From Opitutaceae bacterium (lineage in GTDB: Bacteria > Verrucomicrobiota > Verrucomicrobiia > Opitutales > Opitutaceae), in the NCBI GenBank assembly GCA_017994935.1, contig JAGOJU010000009.1:1-64000 (forward strand): a stretch of DNA of 64,000 bases, in the 5' to 3' direction. A program made the position numbers and the translations under genes. This document shows positions 8,293 through 17,217 of this stretch, piece after piece (positions within the stretch are counted from its first letter, which is position 1; each line of letters begins with the position of its first letter). The notes below the pieces were generated by a model that worked only from the letters and a program-made list of their open reading frames with translations, was not told the origin of the DNA and searched no databases.

Positions 8293-8862
8293 ATGAATCT
8301 CTTCTCGAAGAAACTCACCTTCATCCTTGTCGGTGCCGCAATTGCATTTGCGGGCTGCAGCAAGAAGCCAAAACGTCCCTCGCCCAACGATACGGTACTC
8401 GGACAGGGAGCCGGGGGAACTGGGACCGACAGCCTGAATCCCTTGGATTCAAGCCTTTCGGGCGCAACCGACGCCTCAGCAGCGGGCTTGGAGGCACGCA
8501 GGGGCACGGAAATCGGTGATCAGATCCGCGACCTTGTCGATCCTGTGTATTTCGATTTTGACAAGTCTGCCATCCGCGCTTCCGAGCGTGCCAAGCTCCA
8601 GGAGGCCCAGAAGCTGCTGAATGAGCATCCGGAGCAGAGGATTCTTCTCGAAGGCCATTGCGACTGGAAGGGCACGGCTGAATACAACCTTGCGCTCGGC
8701 GACCGCCGGGCCGCCTCGGCAAAGCAGTATTTGCAGTCCCTCGGCGTCGCGGCCGATCGCATCGAGACCCTGTCCAAGGGTGACCTCGATGCGGTGGAGA
8801 ATGCCTCGGCCGAACAGGCTGCCAAGGATCGCAGGGTGGATCTGGTGTTTCTGAAGAAGTAG
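8293..8862 (+). CDS. pal: peptidoglycan-associated lipoprotein (Pal), OmpA C-terminal domain
   Basis: A 189-aa outer-membrane lipoprotein that binds peptidoglycan non-covalently and works with Tol proteins in envelope constriction. It has a signal peptide with lipobox IAFAGC, a Ser/Gly/Pro-rich linker, and an OmpA-like domain at about residues 75-188: VYFDFDKSAIR, ILLEGHCDWKGTAEYN, LALGDRRAASAKQYL and AAKDRRVDLVF. The Asp and Arg that bind meso-diaminopimelate in this family are present (TAEYNLALGDRRA region). No tolB precedes it. A strong bidirectional terminator follows. Confidence 0.92.
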   Translation: MNLFSKKLTFILVGAAIAFAGCSKKPKRPSPNDTVLGQGAGGTGTDSLNPLDSSLSGATDASAAGLEARRGTEIGDQIRDLVDPVYFDFDKSAIRASERAKLQEAQKLLNEHPEQRILLEGHCDWKGTAEYNLALGDRRAASAKQYLQSLGVAADRIETLSKGDLDAVENASAEQAAKDRRVDLVFLKK

Positions 8863-8887
8863 AACTCGAAGCGTTCCTTCGATGTCA

Positions 8888-8918
8888 AAAACCCGCATCC
8901 ACAGGATGCGGGTTTTTT
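8888..8918. terminator. bidirectional rho-independent terminator
   Basis: A 10-bp stem CCCGCATCC/GGATGCGGG with a 3-nt loop (ACA), flanked by A-tract on the left and a run of T on the right. It ends the pal transcript and, read on the other strand, can end the hemA transcript. Confidence 0.9.
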
Positions 8919-9061
8919 GTGGCAAAGGGAACTCAGGCCCCGCAATTCGGCCGTTCGCCTGATCATTGCGCGGTCGCCGGGAGGTAGGCTGGTGAAGGCT
9001 TGGCGCCGACGGATCGGGCGCACCCTGTCGCAGCAATGATGTCGCGGGGTTTGTTCCCCGA

Positions 9062-10195
9062 TCACGAGCTGCTCGCACCATTGCCCAGTTCAGGCAACGC
9101 GCGACGCTGTGCCATTGCTGACGTGGCGTCAGGACGGAGGTGGCTCGAAGCAGGGGGCGACAAATCAATCAGCTTCCAGATGGCGTGGGCACGTTCTTCG
9201 ACAATCAGCTTTGCCTTGGAAACCTCCGCCTGCCTGGCCGCGCGGTTGCCCTCTGCGATGCGCGCGAGATCGTCGAGGTTATAGAGGTAGGCATTTTCGA
9301 GTTTGCCGACACCGGGCTCAATGTCGCGAGGCATCGCCAGATCGATGAAAAGGATCGGATGCACCGGCCGTCGGCGCAGGGCGGTCGTGGCGGTGAAGAG
9401 CGTGATCACCGCACCGGGCGCCGAGGTCGAGCAGACGACGATATCGAACTTGTGGAGATGGACGGGAATGGTTTCAAACGGCAGGGCGGCGCCGCTGAAG
9501 CGTGTGGCCAGTTCCATGGCCTTTGACAGTGTGCGGCTTGATACCGTCAGCGATTCAACGCCTCGACTTCGCAGGGCAATGGCCGTCTTTTCTCCGATTT
9601 CGCCTGCGCCGAGCAGCAGGACACTCGCGGACTTGAGGTCGCCAAAAATCGTGGTCGCCAGCTCAACTGCGACATTCGCCACGCTGACCTGTCCCACGGT
9701 GATCGCGGTATGGGTACGTATGTGTTTGGCGCCTTGAAATGCCTTCTGGAAAATCCGGTTGAGCACGGGGCCCGCCGTGTGGCGAATCTGGGCCACCTGA
9801 TAGGCGGATTTCACCTGGCCGAAGATTTCGTTCTCTCCCAGCATCTGGGATTCCAGGCCCGAGGCCACCGCCATGAGGTGGGCGACCGCCTCGCGGTCCG
9901 TGGCGAGATGACGGATCGGAGCGAGTTGCGAGGTGGAGAGGTTGCAGACTGCGCAGAACGCCTCCTGAAGGCGGTCGATCACCTGTGGAGAGTCCGCAAC
10001 TCCGTAGAATTCGATACGATTGCAGGTGTTGAGCACCGCGAGTTCGCGAAGCCCGTTCAAGTTTTCGACCACCTGCTGGAATCCATCGAGCCGATCCGGG
10101 GGCAGTGCGAGTTTCTCACGCGTTTCAAGCGGCGCGGTGTGGTGATCGGCACCCAGCACGAAGAAGGATGGGGCGGAGTTCTTGCTTTCGCTCAT
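9062..10195 (-). CDS. hemA: glutamyl-tRNA reductase
   Basis: A 377-aa enzyme that reduces glutamyl-tRNA(Glu) to glutamate-1-semialdehyde with NADPH, the first step of the C5 tetrapyrrole pathway. The catalytic Cys58 sits in LNTCNRIE. The family signature VASGLESQMLGENEIFGQVK, the NADPH site LLGAGEIGEK and FIDLAMPRDIEP are all present, followed by the helical dimerisation tail. Length is slightly short of the usual about 420 aa because the C-terminal helix is brief. It overlaps the end of the upstream CcsA-like gene by 4 bp (ATGA), a classic haem pairing in which CcsA/HemX-like proteins accompany HemA. Confidence 0.96.
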   Translation of the reverse strand: MSESKNSAPSFFVLGADHHTAPLETREKLALPPDRLDGFQQVVENLNGLRELAVLNTCNRIEFYGVADSPQVIDRLQEAFCAVCNLSTSQLAPIRHLATDREAVAHLMAVASGLESQMLGENEIFGQVKSAYQVAQIRHTAGPVLNRIFQKAFQGAKHIRTHTAITVGQVSVANVAVELATTIFGDLKSASVLLLGAGEIGEKTAIALRSRGVESLTVSSRTLSKAMELATRFSGAALPFETIPVHLHKFDIVVCSTSAPGAVITLFTATTALRRRPVHPILFIDLAMPRDIEPGVGKLENAYLYNLDDLARIAEGNRAARQAEVSKAKLIVEERAHAIWKLIDLSPPASSHLRPDATSAMAQRRALPELGNGASSS

Positions 10196-11043
10196 ATGGG
10201 CGAATGATCTGCCGCAGGATTTGCCTTGGGCACGGGATTCCGGCTCGCGTCAATCGGCCACAGTGAAACAAGGGCGGCCGCAAAAAGAAGGATGCAAACC
10301 CAGGCCAGGCGTTTGGGGAGCAGCTTGCTTCCCAGGCGAAGGGCCAGTGCAATGGCATAGGCCAGCCAGATTCCGGCCGTCACCAGCAGCTTTGAAAGAT
10401 TGACGATTCCGGTATCCTGAAACCACCAGACTGAACCTACTGCAAGCGACGCGGCGAGCAGTCCCACCCCCGCGATGAGGAGGCGAAGGCTGATGTGATC
10501 AAGATCGACGATGGGTGGCAGAAACGCGAATGCACCGCTGAGGCGCTTGTTCTTGAGGGAGGAATGACGGATTAGAAAAAGAGCCGATGTGAGGGAGAGC
10601 AGCGCGAAAACACCGTAGCTGAAAAGTGCGAGAGCTGCGTGAAACTCGATCCAGGGATTGCCGCCGAACATGCCCACGCGGCGGGTGACATCCAGCGAAG
10701 GTATGCTCAGCGAAACAATCGCAAGCACGGCTGAAAGTAGCGATGTGGCATACCCCAGGAGACTCAGGCGGAAGGTGGCTCCGACCAGGAGATACAAGGT
10801 CGTTGCGGACCAGCCTGTGAACTGGAGGATTTCAAACTGGTTGCCCAATGGGCACCCCCGCACGGCAGCGCCGCGCAGGTACAATCCCATCGTCTGGAAC
10901 AGATAGCCGGCTCCGACGATGAAGTACATCAGTGCCCGCGAATGCTGCTTCTTTCTGACCATGGCGAGCGTGCCGAGGATGGAGCCTGCCAGGTAGCAGG
11001 CGGCCCCCAGCCAAAGCCAGAGTCGGTCATTCGAGAAGGACAT
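10192..11043 (-). CDS. CcsA/HemX-like cytochrome c assembly membrane protein
   Basis: A 283-aa integral membrane protein with about eight hydrophobic helices. It resembles the CcsA/ResC/HemX family (GCPLGNQFEILQFTGW, then FHAALALFSYGVFALLSLTS). In that family haem is moved or handled for cytochrome c maturation. The canonical tryptophan-rich WWD signature is not recognisable, which favours the HemX-like branch associated with HemA. Its stop overlaps the hemA start by 4 bp, so translation is probably coupled. Confidence 0.82.
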   Translation of the reverse strand: MSFSNDRLWLWLGAACYLAGSILGTLAMVRKKQHSRALMYFIVGAGYLFQTMGLYLRGAAVRGCPLGNQFEILQFTGWSATTLYLLVGATFRLSLLGYATSLLSAVLAIVSLSIPSLDVTRRVGMFGGNPWIEFHAALALFSYGVFALLSLTSALFLIRHSSLKNKRLSGAFAFLPPIVDLDHISLRLLIAGVGLLAASLAVGSVWWFQDTGIVNLSKLLVTAGIWLAYAIALALRLGSKLLPKRLAWVCILLFAAALVSLWPIDASRNPVPKANPAADHSPI

Positions 11044-11116
11044 GAGCGGGGAGAGTTAAGGAGTTCCCCTGGAGCGGCGCAAGATCGCCAGCGCCGTCTG
11101 CAGGGCGTTCTTTACG

Positions 11117-11908
11117 CTAGGCAGTTGCGACCCAGAAGCGGCACTCATCTGAAAAGTCGCGCACCGGCTTGCTCTCCCTGGCGAGCCGCCTCCGCATTTC
11201 GTCGAACACGTGCGTCCAACCGGTTGCCGCAAGGTCCTCGAGGATCTCGCTGCGGGTGGGCAGATGCATGAAGGTTCGGCCGGCTTCGTCCTCGAAATAG
11301 CGGTCCCCGAATTCGACGAGCCTTGGATCCTGCAAGCCCATTGCCCAGCGCGTTGATTCGAGCCGCCACAAGGATCGCTCGATCCGCGAATCCTCCCGGT
11401 CATGTGTGGTGAAAAGCAACGGTGCCCCCGCCTTGCTTACCCGCCTGGCCTCACGCAGGGCAATGCGCCGCCGTTCGCGGCCGGGTATCTGCATCAAGCC
11501 GTTGAAGAGAAACAGCACACCTTCAAACGGCTCCTGACACAAATCGGCCGGCAGATCGGTGGCATCGGCGTGACGAAAAACCAGGCGGGTCGCACCACGT
11601 TCCGCGGCCAGTGCCCTCGCCTGATCGATGAGCTGCAGGGCGAAATCTATTCCAGTCAGTTCCGTGTAGCCGAGGGACCAGAGAGCCATGGAAACCCTTC
11701 CTGCACCGCAACCGAGTTCGAGGACTCTTGCGCCGCGGTCGGGAAAATGACGGTCAATCATCAATCGTTCGGAAGCCCAGAGACCGAGTTCATGCGCTGC
11801 CTTGGTGTAATGCAGGACGGCGGTCAGATCGTTGAAATCCGCCTGGACAGTCGAGGCAGTGATCTTTTCGGACGAATCCCGGGGAATTCTGCCGGAGCGC
11901 GCCGTCAT
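11117..11908 (-). CDS. class I SAM-dependent methyltransferase
   Basis: A 263-aa protein with a Rossmann-type methyltransferase domain: motif I VLELGCGAGRVSMAL (about residues 61-75), acidic end of strand 2 LTGIDFA, motif II-like FRHADATDLP, and the post-motif helix REARRVSKAGAPLLFTTHD. The substrate cannot be deduced. Its start overlaps the stop of the upstream rRNA-methyltransferase-like gene by 4 bp, so the two are translationally coupled. 73 bp separate it from the CcsA-like gene downstream. Confidence 0.85.
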   Translation of the reverse strand: MTARSGRIPRDSSEKITASTVQADFNDLTAVLHYTKAAHELGLWASERLMIDRHFPDRGARVLELGCGAGRVSMALWSLGYTELTGIDFALQLIDQARALAAERGATRLVFRHADATDLPADLCQEPFEGVLFLFNGLMQIPGRERRRIALREARRVSKAGAPLLFTTHDREDSRIERSLWRLESTRWAMGLQDPRLVEFGDRYFEDEAGRTFMHLPTRSEILEDLAATGWTHVFDEMRRRLARESKPVRDFSDECRFWVATA

Positions 11909-13050
11909 GCCTTTCGCCGCCAGGCGGCGATGAACATGCCGTTGGATCGCAGCTCATGCGGCCAAAGGAACACCTGGGCGGAAGCGGAGTGACTGAAGAC
12001 CGGGTCGGGGATCATGTCGTTGTGATCCCGGGTGAACGCATCTGCGATGGCGCTCGTTTCAGAGCGGGTGAGCGTGCAGACCGAATAGATCAGGCGCCCC
12101 TCCGGCTTGAGCTGACCGGCAACCTGGTTCAGGAGTCGGGATTGGACAGCCGCAAGTTCGGCGACATCCTGGGGTTTGGTTGTCCATCGGGCATGGGGAT
12201 TCCGCTGCCATGTTCCCACTCCGCTGCAAGGCGCATCGAGGAGAATCCCGTCAAACAGGGTCTGGGTTGGAAGCGATTCCGTATTATCCCACGGAGCAAT
12301 CCGCGTATTGAACAACTGCGCCCGCGCGAATCGGCGCTTGAGCTGTTCGAGACGGCGCGATGAACGGTCGCTTGCCCAGACGGTGCCGCGGTTTGCCATC
12401 TGGTCCGCGAGATGGAGACTCTTTCCTCCTTCACCGGCACAGGCATCCCACCAGGTTTCCCCAGGCTGCGGAGAACAGGCGTGCCCGACGAGTTGGGATG
12501 CGATATCCTGGATCTCAAAGGCCCCGCGTTGAAATGCGCCCGTGGTGAAAAGGTCACGCCTGCCATTGTACCGCAAAGCGTGCTTTGCCCCCGCGGCGAG
12601 TCCCGCCTCCTGTGACCATGCAACCGGCAGTTCGCAGTCCTTCAGTTCCTGTCCCAGCTGGGTTCGCATTCCCGGCCGGGCGCGGATCCACAGCACTGGC
12701 TCAAGCTGCAGCAGTCGCAAGGTTTCCGGCGGCATGACGACCTCTCCGGCAAGCCATTCGGGCACCGCCCGGCTTGCAAGGGCTTCAATCTTGGTGGTGA
12801 GGGGATCACGCTCGTAACGCGACTGCCGGTCGAGGGCGTCATTGATCTGAAGCTGCAGAGACTCATGTGTGCGCAGCCACTTCAGCCAGCGGTAGTAGCT
12901 GAACACCGCGCGGGCGACGGCGCTGCGTGCGGCTGCGGACAGGTTCCGGTTTGCGGCGAGTTCCAGCCGGAGCACGGCGTCGGCCGGCAAACGTGGGGTG
13001 ACGCCCCGAACAATGTGGGCGGCACGATTGAGGGTGGAGGGATCGAACAT
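11905..13050 (-). CDS. RsmB/NOP2-family RNA (cytosine-C5)-methyltransferase
   Basis: A 381-aa protein. The N-terminal about 130 residues are helical, NusB-like or pre-PUA-like. The methyltransferase domain has WWDACAGEGGKSLHLADQM (SAM site), the motif IV LLDAPCSGVGTWQRNP with the release Cys, and the motif VI IYSVCTLTRSE with the catalytic Cys. These two cysteines define the RNA m5C methyltransferases (RsmB, RsmF, NSUN). It is shorter than E. coli RsmB (429 aa), so whether it acts on 16S C967 is not certain. The gene lies 17 bp after dnaE. Confidence 0.88.
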   Translation of the reverse strand: MFDPSTLNRAAHIVRGVTPRLPADAVLRLELAANRNLSAAARSAVARAVFSYYRWLKWLRTHESLQLQINDALDRQSRYERDPLTTKIEALASRAVPEWLAGEVVMPPETLRLLQLEPVLWIRARPGMRTQLGQELKDCELPVAWSQEAGLAAGAKHALRYNGRRDLFTTGAFQRGAFEIQDIASQLVGHACSPQPGETWWDACAGEGGKSLHLADQMANRGTVWASDRSSRRLEQLKRRFARAQLFNTRIAPWDNTESLPTQTLFDGILLDAPCSGVGTWQRNPHARWTTKPQDVAELAAVQSRLLNQVAGQLKPEGRLIYSVCTLTRSETSAIADAFTRDHNDMIPDPVFSHSASAQVFLWPHELRSNGMFIAAWRRKA

Positions 13051-13067
13051 GGTTCGGGATGCGCCGG

Positions 13068-16000
13068 CTATTTTTTTGCCTGGCGGTGCTTCACCTTGAG
13101 TTCAAGGGCGCGTGTCTCGATTTGCACCCCCGCGACGGCGGGGTGCGTGCGAAGTTTCTGAAAAACGGGCCCCGCCACTTTCCAGCCAAGGGCTCCGCTG
13201 GTCTCGGCAACGGGTGCCACTCGATCCTCGAAGAGGAAGCCGATGAGATTGCGGGTGTCACCCGGATACCGGTCAAATGCCTCACGCAGCAGTTTTAGGA
13301 AGGCGGGGGTTTCAGCATGCGCGGGACGGAGCAACCAAGTGATGCGGGTGACCTGATTGGCCGTGTAGAGATCCAGTGGATACACCTCCTTCACATTGAT
13401 CCGGGTTCCGTCATCCCCTTTGAGGATGGTGCCCAGCACTGCGATCGAGGCATTTTCGGCGAGGTTGTGTCCGTACGTCTCAAAGGCGTCGGCAAACATG
13501 TTGAAGGGAAGCGCCCCCTGCCGCGTGGCGAGGGTGAAGGCCATCCACGGGCGGTTGTCCTTCTTCGAGAGTTTTTTTGCAAGTCCGCTTGCCATGCCGC
13601 ATATCCTGAACGGGGTCCGGTTCTCCTGATCGAGGAGCTCGGCGATTGGGAAGGTGTCGATCGCCTCCGTCAGTGCCGAGTAGTCATCCATGGGATGCCC
13701 CGAGACATAGAAGCCGAGAAGCTCCTTCTCGAAGCGCAGCCGTTCGGTGGGTGGGAACTCCCGGACCGATTCTCCTCCACTACCGGCTGAGTCCCCACGC
13801 TGCCGGATTCCTGCGGGCAAAGGGGAGGGCGCCGTTTCCGAAAGCATGTCGAGGAAGGAGTCTTGTCCCTTGGCCAGATCCCGCGCCAGCGAGGAGGCCT
13901 CGGCGAGCGCCGCGTCGAGCCGGTCGAACAGTTCCTTGCGCGGCTCGCCGGAAAAGTCGAAGGCACCTGTTTTCACGAGATGTTCGAGCACGCGCTTGTT
14001 GAGCGCTTTCGCATCAACACGGCGGACAAAGTCCTCAAAACCGGTGAAGGGACCGTTTTTCTCGCGCTCCTCGATGACCTTCCTTGCGGCTCCTTCACCC
14101 ACACCCTTGATGCCTGCGAGACCAAACCTGATGGCTCCGCCGGTGTCCGCTGTCGAGGCGCGCACGGGGGTGAAGTTTTCCCGGCTTTCGTTGACGTCCG
14201 GCCCCAGCACGGTGAGTCCCATGGCCTCGGCTTCGCTGATGAAATGGGAGACCTTCTCCGAGTTCCCCAGTTCGGTGGTCAGTACCGCGGCCATGAATTC
14301 CACGGGGTAATTCGCCTTCAGGTAGGCGGTCTGGTAGCTGATGACGGCATAGGCCGCCGAGTGGGATTTGTTGAAACCGTAGCTGGCAAACTTGTTGAGG
14401 AGATCGAAGATCTCGTTCGACTTCTTCTCGTCGATGCCGTGCAGGCGCTTCGCGCCCTCGACGAACTTCACGCGCTCCCTGGCCATTCCCTCAGCGTCCT
14501 TCTTGCCCATTGCCCGGCGAAGCATGTCGGCGCCGCCGAGCGTATAGCCCGCCACGATCTTGGCGCATTCCATCACCTGTTCCTGATAGACGATGATGCC
14601 GTAGGTTTCCTTGAGGATGGGCTCAAGGAGCGGATGCGGATAGCTGACCGATGCCGGATCCTTCTTTCCCCGCGCGTAGTCGGGAATGAATGCCATCGGT
14701 CCCGGCCGGTAAAGGGCGCCGACTGCGTTGATGTCGTCGATGTTAGAAATTCCGACGAGCTTCGATGCATTCTGCATGCCGCCGGATTCAAGCTGGAACA
14801 CGCCGACGGTCCTGCCCGAGTTGAGCAGGGCGTAGGTCCTGGGATCGTCGAGGGGGATGGACTCAATGTCGAACCCGGGGTTGGCGGTCCGTCGCACGTT
14901 GGCGACCGCATCGGAGATGACCGTGAGGGTCTTGAGTCCGAGGAAATCCATCTTCAGCAGGCCAAGCTTGCCCACGGCGTTCATGTCGAACTGCACGGTG
15001 ACGTCGCCCTCCTGCAGGGTGAGCGGCACGAAGTCATCGAGCCGCCGGTCGGTGATGATGATGCCCGCGGCATGTTTTCCCGTGTTGCGCACCATGCCCT
15101 CGAGCACGCGGGCCGATTCGACGATCCGTCTGGCGGCCTGGTTGCGTTCGATTTCCGTCCGAAGCTCGGCGCTCTTGGCTATCGCGCTCTCGAGCGAGAT
15201 GTTCAATTCGTCGGGAATCATTTTTGCCAGCCGGTCCGCCTCCGCGTAGGCCAGGTTGTTCACGCGTGCGACATCACGGATCACCATCTTCGCACCAAGG
15301 GTTCCATAGGTGATGATGTTGGCCACGCAGTCCTTGCCGTATTTCTCGCGGACATAGTCGATGACCTCGCCGCGGCGCCGCATGCAGAAGTCGATGTCGA
15401 AGTCGGGTGGTGACACGCGCTCGGGATTGAGGAAGCGCTCAAAGAGCAGACCGAAGCGGATCGGATCAAGATTGGTGATGCCGAGCAGGTAGGCCACCAG
15501 GCAACCGGCTCCCGAACCGCGGCCCGGGCCGACCGGGATGCCGTGGGATTTCGCCCACGCGATGAAATCCCAGACGACGAGGAAGTAGTCGACGAATCCC
15601 GTGACCGAGATGATGGTGAGTTCAAATTCCATTCGCAGGGCCAGCAGTTCCTCGCGCTCAAGTCCGCTGTAGTCGGGCGCGGATGGTTTCTCCCCCGGAG
15701 CGAGACTGGATAGGAGTGCGAGTCGCCCGGCAACGGCCGGACGTTTCACCACTTCGGCATGATCGATGGCATAGCGGGCACTGAGTCCGTCGACGCAAAG
15801 CTGGTGGAGGTAGGAGCCGCGATCGTGCCTGGCAGCAATCTCAGCCGGGAGAGGATATCTGGGATAGCGTTCCGATCCCTTGGGAAAGGGAATCGTGAGA
15901 TCGCACCCCTCCGCAACCTCCAGGGTGTTGGTGAGTGATTCCGGCACCTCGGAGAAGAGTGCTGCCATCTCATCGCGGCTTTTCAGATAGAATTGCACGC

Positions 16001-16733
16001 CATCAAGCTTCATGCGGTTCTCGTCGGCGATTTTTGTGCCGGTCTGGATGCACAACAGGGCATCGTGAGGTGCCGCATCGTCCCTGTGAACGTAGTGGAC
16101 ATCGTTCGTGCAGATCACCTTGAGGTTGAATTTCTCAGCAATCTTCAGAAGCCCGGGGATGATTGCCCGCTGCTCCGGAATGCCGTGGTCCTGGATTTCG
16201 ATGAAGAAATTCTCTCGGCCGAAGATGTCTACGAATCTGGCCGTCGCCTTGCAGGCCTCGTCAAATCGATCGTGTCTCAAATGATAGGGAATGATTGCGG
16301 ACATGCATCCCGAGAATGCGATCAGTCCCTCGGCGTACTGTGAGAGCGTTTCGAAGTCCGCGCGCGGCTTGTAGTAGAAGCCTTTCAAATGCGCATCGGA
16401 GACGAGTTTGAGGAGGTTCTGATAGCCCTGCAGGTTGCGGGCGATCAGGCCGAGGTGATAGTAGCTTTTCCCGTCCTCCGCGCGGCCAAGTTTTTCGAGG
16501 CGGGAAGACTCCACCATGTAGATTTCGCAACCAATCAGCGGTTTGATGCCCCTGGCCTTGGCCGCATTGTAGAACTCAATTGTGCCGAACAAGTTGCCGT
16601 GGTCCGTAAGGGCGATGGCCTTCATTCCGAGCTCGACTGCCCGGTTCATCAGGCGATCCATCCGGCAGGCGCCGTCGAGGAGACTGTAGTCGGAGTGGAC
16701 GTGAAGGTGGACGAAATCGGCGGCAGACGACAC
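13068..16733 (-). CDS. dnaE: DNA polymerase III alpha subunit
   Basis: A 1221-aa replicative polymerase, somewhat longer than the usual about 1160. The N-terminal PHP domain begins FVHLHVHSDYSLLDG and contains ALTDHGNLFG. The palm has GRGSGAGCLVAYLLGI and the metal-binding PDFDIDF (D446 and D448). The fingers follow, with GKHAAGIIIT and YQEQVMECAK. A tandem helix-hairpin-helix is seen at GIKGVGEGAARKVIEER. An OB domain lies at about 1010-1090 (RICGMASGLAKKLSKKDNRP) and a tau-binding-type tail ends the protein. The PHP histidines are largely retained, so it may keep metal binding. It heads a minus-strand run that continues to hemA. Confidence 0.97.
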   Translation of the reverse strand: MSSAADFVHLHVHSDYSLLDGACRMDRLMNRAVELGMKAIALTDHGNLFGTIEFYNAAKARGIKPLIGCEIYMVESSRLEKLGRAEDGKSYYHLGLIARNLQGYQNLLKLVSDAHLKGFYYKPRADFETLSQYAEGLIAFSGCMSAIIPYHLRHDRFDEACKATARFVDIFGRENFFIEIQDHGIPEQRAIIPGLLKIAEKFNLKVICTNDVHYVHRDDAAPHDALLCIQTGTKIADENRMKLDGVQFYLKSRDEMAALFSEVPESLTNTLEVAEGCDLTIPFPKGSERYPRYPLPAEIAARHDRGSYLHQLCVDGLSARYAIDHAEVVKRPAVAGRLALLSSLAPGEKPSAPDYSGLEREELLALRMEFELTIISVTGFVDYFLVVWDFIAWAKSHGIPVGPGRGSGAGCLVAYLLGITNLDPIRFGLLFERFLNPERVSPPDFDIDFCMRRRGEVIDYVREKYGKDCVANIITYGTLGAKMVIRDVARVNNLAYAEADRLAKMIPDELNISLESAIAKSAELRTEIERNQAARRIVESARVLEGMVRNTGKHAAGIIITDRRLDDFVPLTLQEGDVTVQFDMNAVGKLGLLKMDFLGLKTLTVISDAVANVRRTANPGFDIESIPLDDPRTYALLNSGRTVGVFQLESGGMQNASKLVGISNIDDINAVGALYRPGPMAFIPDYARGKKDPASVSYPHPLLEPILKETYGIIVYQEQVMECAKIVAGYTLGGADMLRRAMGKKDAEGMARERVKFVEGAKRLHGIDEKKSNEIFDLLNKFASYGFNKSHSAAYAVISYQTAYLKANYPVEFMAAVLTTELGNSEKVSHFISEAEAMGLTVLGPDVNESRENFTPVRASTADTGGAIRFGLAGIKGVGEGAARKVIEEREKNGPFTGFEDFVRRVDAKALNKRVLEHLVKTGAFDFSGEPRKELFDRLDAALAEASSLARDLAKGQDSFLDMLSETAPSPLPAGIRQRGDSAGSGGESVREFPPTERLRFEKELLGFYVSGHPMDDYSALTEAIDTFPIAELLDQENRTPFRICGMASGLAKKLSKKDNRPWMAFTLATRQGALPFNMFADAFETYGHNLAENASIAVLGTILKGDDGTRINVKEVYPLDLYTANQVTRITWLLRPAHAETPAFLKLLREAFDRYPGDTRNLIGFLFEDRVAPVAETSGALGWKVAGPVFQKLRTHPAVAGVQIETRALELKVKHRQAKK

Positions 16734-16827
16734 AGTGAACTAGGCAACGCCGGCAAATCGGCACCGCAAGCGCGGAGTATTCAAAGTCGACGCGAAAATC
16801 GAACCGATGGCGTTGGGAAAAAAGCGG

Positions 16828-16858
16828 TTGACGCATGGCACCCCGTTTGCCCTATTCA
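16828..16858 (+). promoter_or_regulatory. possible sigma70-type promoter of rpsU
   Basis: TTGACG (16828-16833) and TATTCA (16853-16858) are separated by 19 bp, longer than optimal. They lie about 45 bp before the rpsU start, in the divergent dnaE/rpsU gap. Confidence 0.35.
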
Positions 16859-16902
16859 TCGCCTTTTTCGCAAAACCGCCTCCAGGCCACCTTTTCGACG
16901 AT

Positions 16903-17100
16903 ATGTCCATTGAAATCAAAATCCGCAAGAACGAGCCCATTGACCGCGCGATTCGTCGCATGAAGAAGAAGCTCGATCGCGAAAACATCATCAAGGGAGT
17001 GCGCGCCAAGCGCTACTATGAAAAGCCCTGTGAAAAGCGCCGTCGCAAGAACAAGGTGCAGGCTTTCACGGCGATGCTCCGCCGCCGTTACGCGGACTGA
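16903..17100 (+). CDS. rpsU: 30S ribosomal protein bS21
   Basis: A 65-aa highly basic protein of the small ribosomal subunit, involved in mRNA recruitment at the anti-Shine-Dalgarno end of 16S rRNA. The sequence IKIRKNEPIDRAIRRMKKK and the Lys/Arg-rich tail are diagnostic. I place the start at the ATG at 16903. The same frame extends 32 codons upstream, but those residues are not part of the family. A terminator follows 39 bp after the stop, so the gene is monocistronic. Confidence 0.95.
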   Translation: MSIEIKIRKNEPIDRAIRRMKKKLDRENIIKGVRAKRYYEKPCEKRRRKNKVQAFTAMLRRRYAD

Positions 17101-17139
17101 GACCGTACGAAGCGGGCTCCTGCCTGCCGTCACAATCTG

Positions 17140-17171
17140 ACCGCGCTCCTCGAATGGGGCGCGGTTTTTTT
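17140..17171 (+). terminator. rho-independent terminator of rpsU
   Basis: Stem ACCGCGCTCC/GGGGCGCGGT (one wobble pair) with a 6-nt loop, followed directly by seven T residues. Confidence 0.9.
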
Positions 17172-17217
17172 AGGTCTTCACTCCGGGGCAGGGCTGTGAT
17201 CCGTTTCTGTCATCCCC

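Noticed and set aside
13863..15413. 516-codon open frame on the plus strand, antisense to dnaE
   Set aside because: It lies fully inside dnaE and its protein has no recognisable fold; long antisense frames are common in GC-rich genes.
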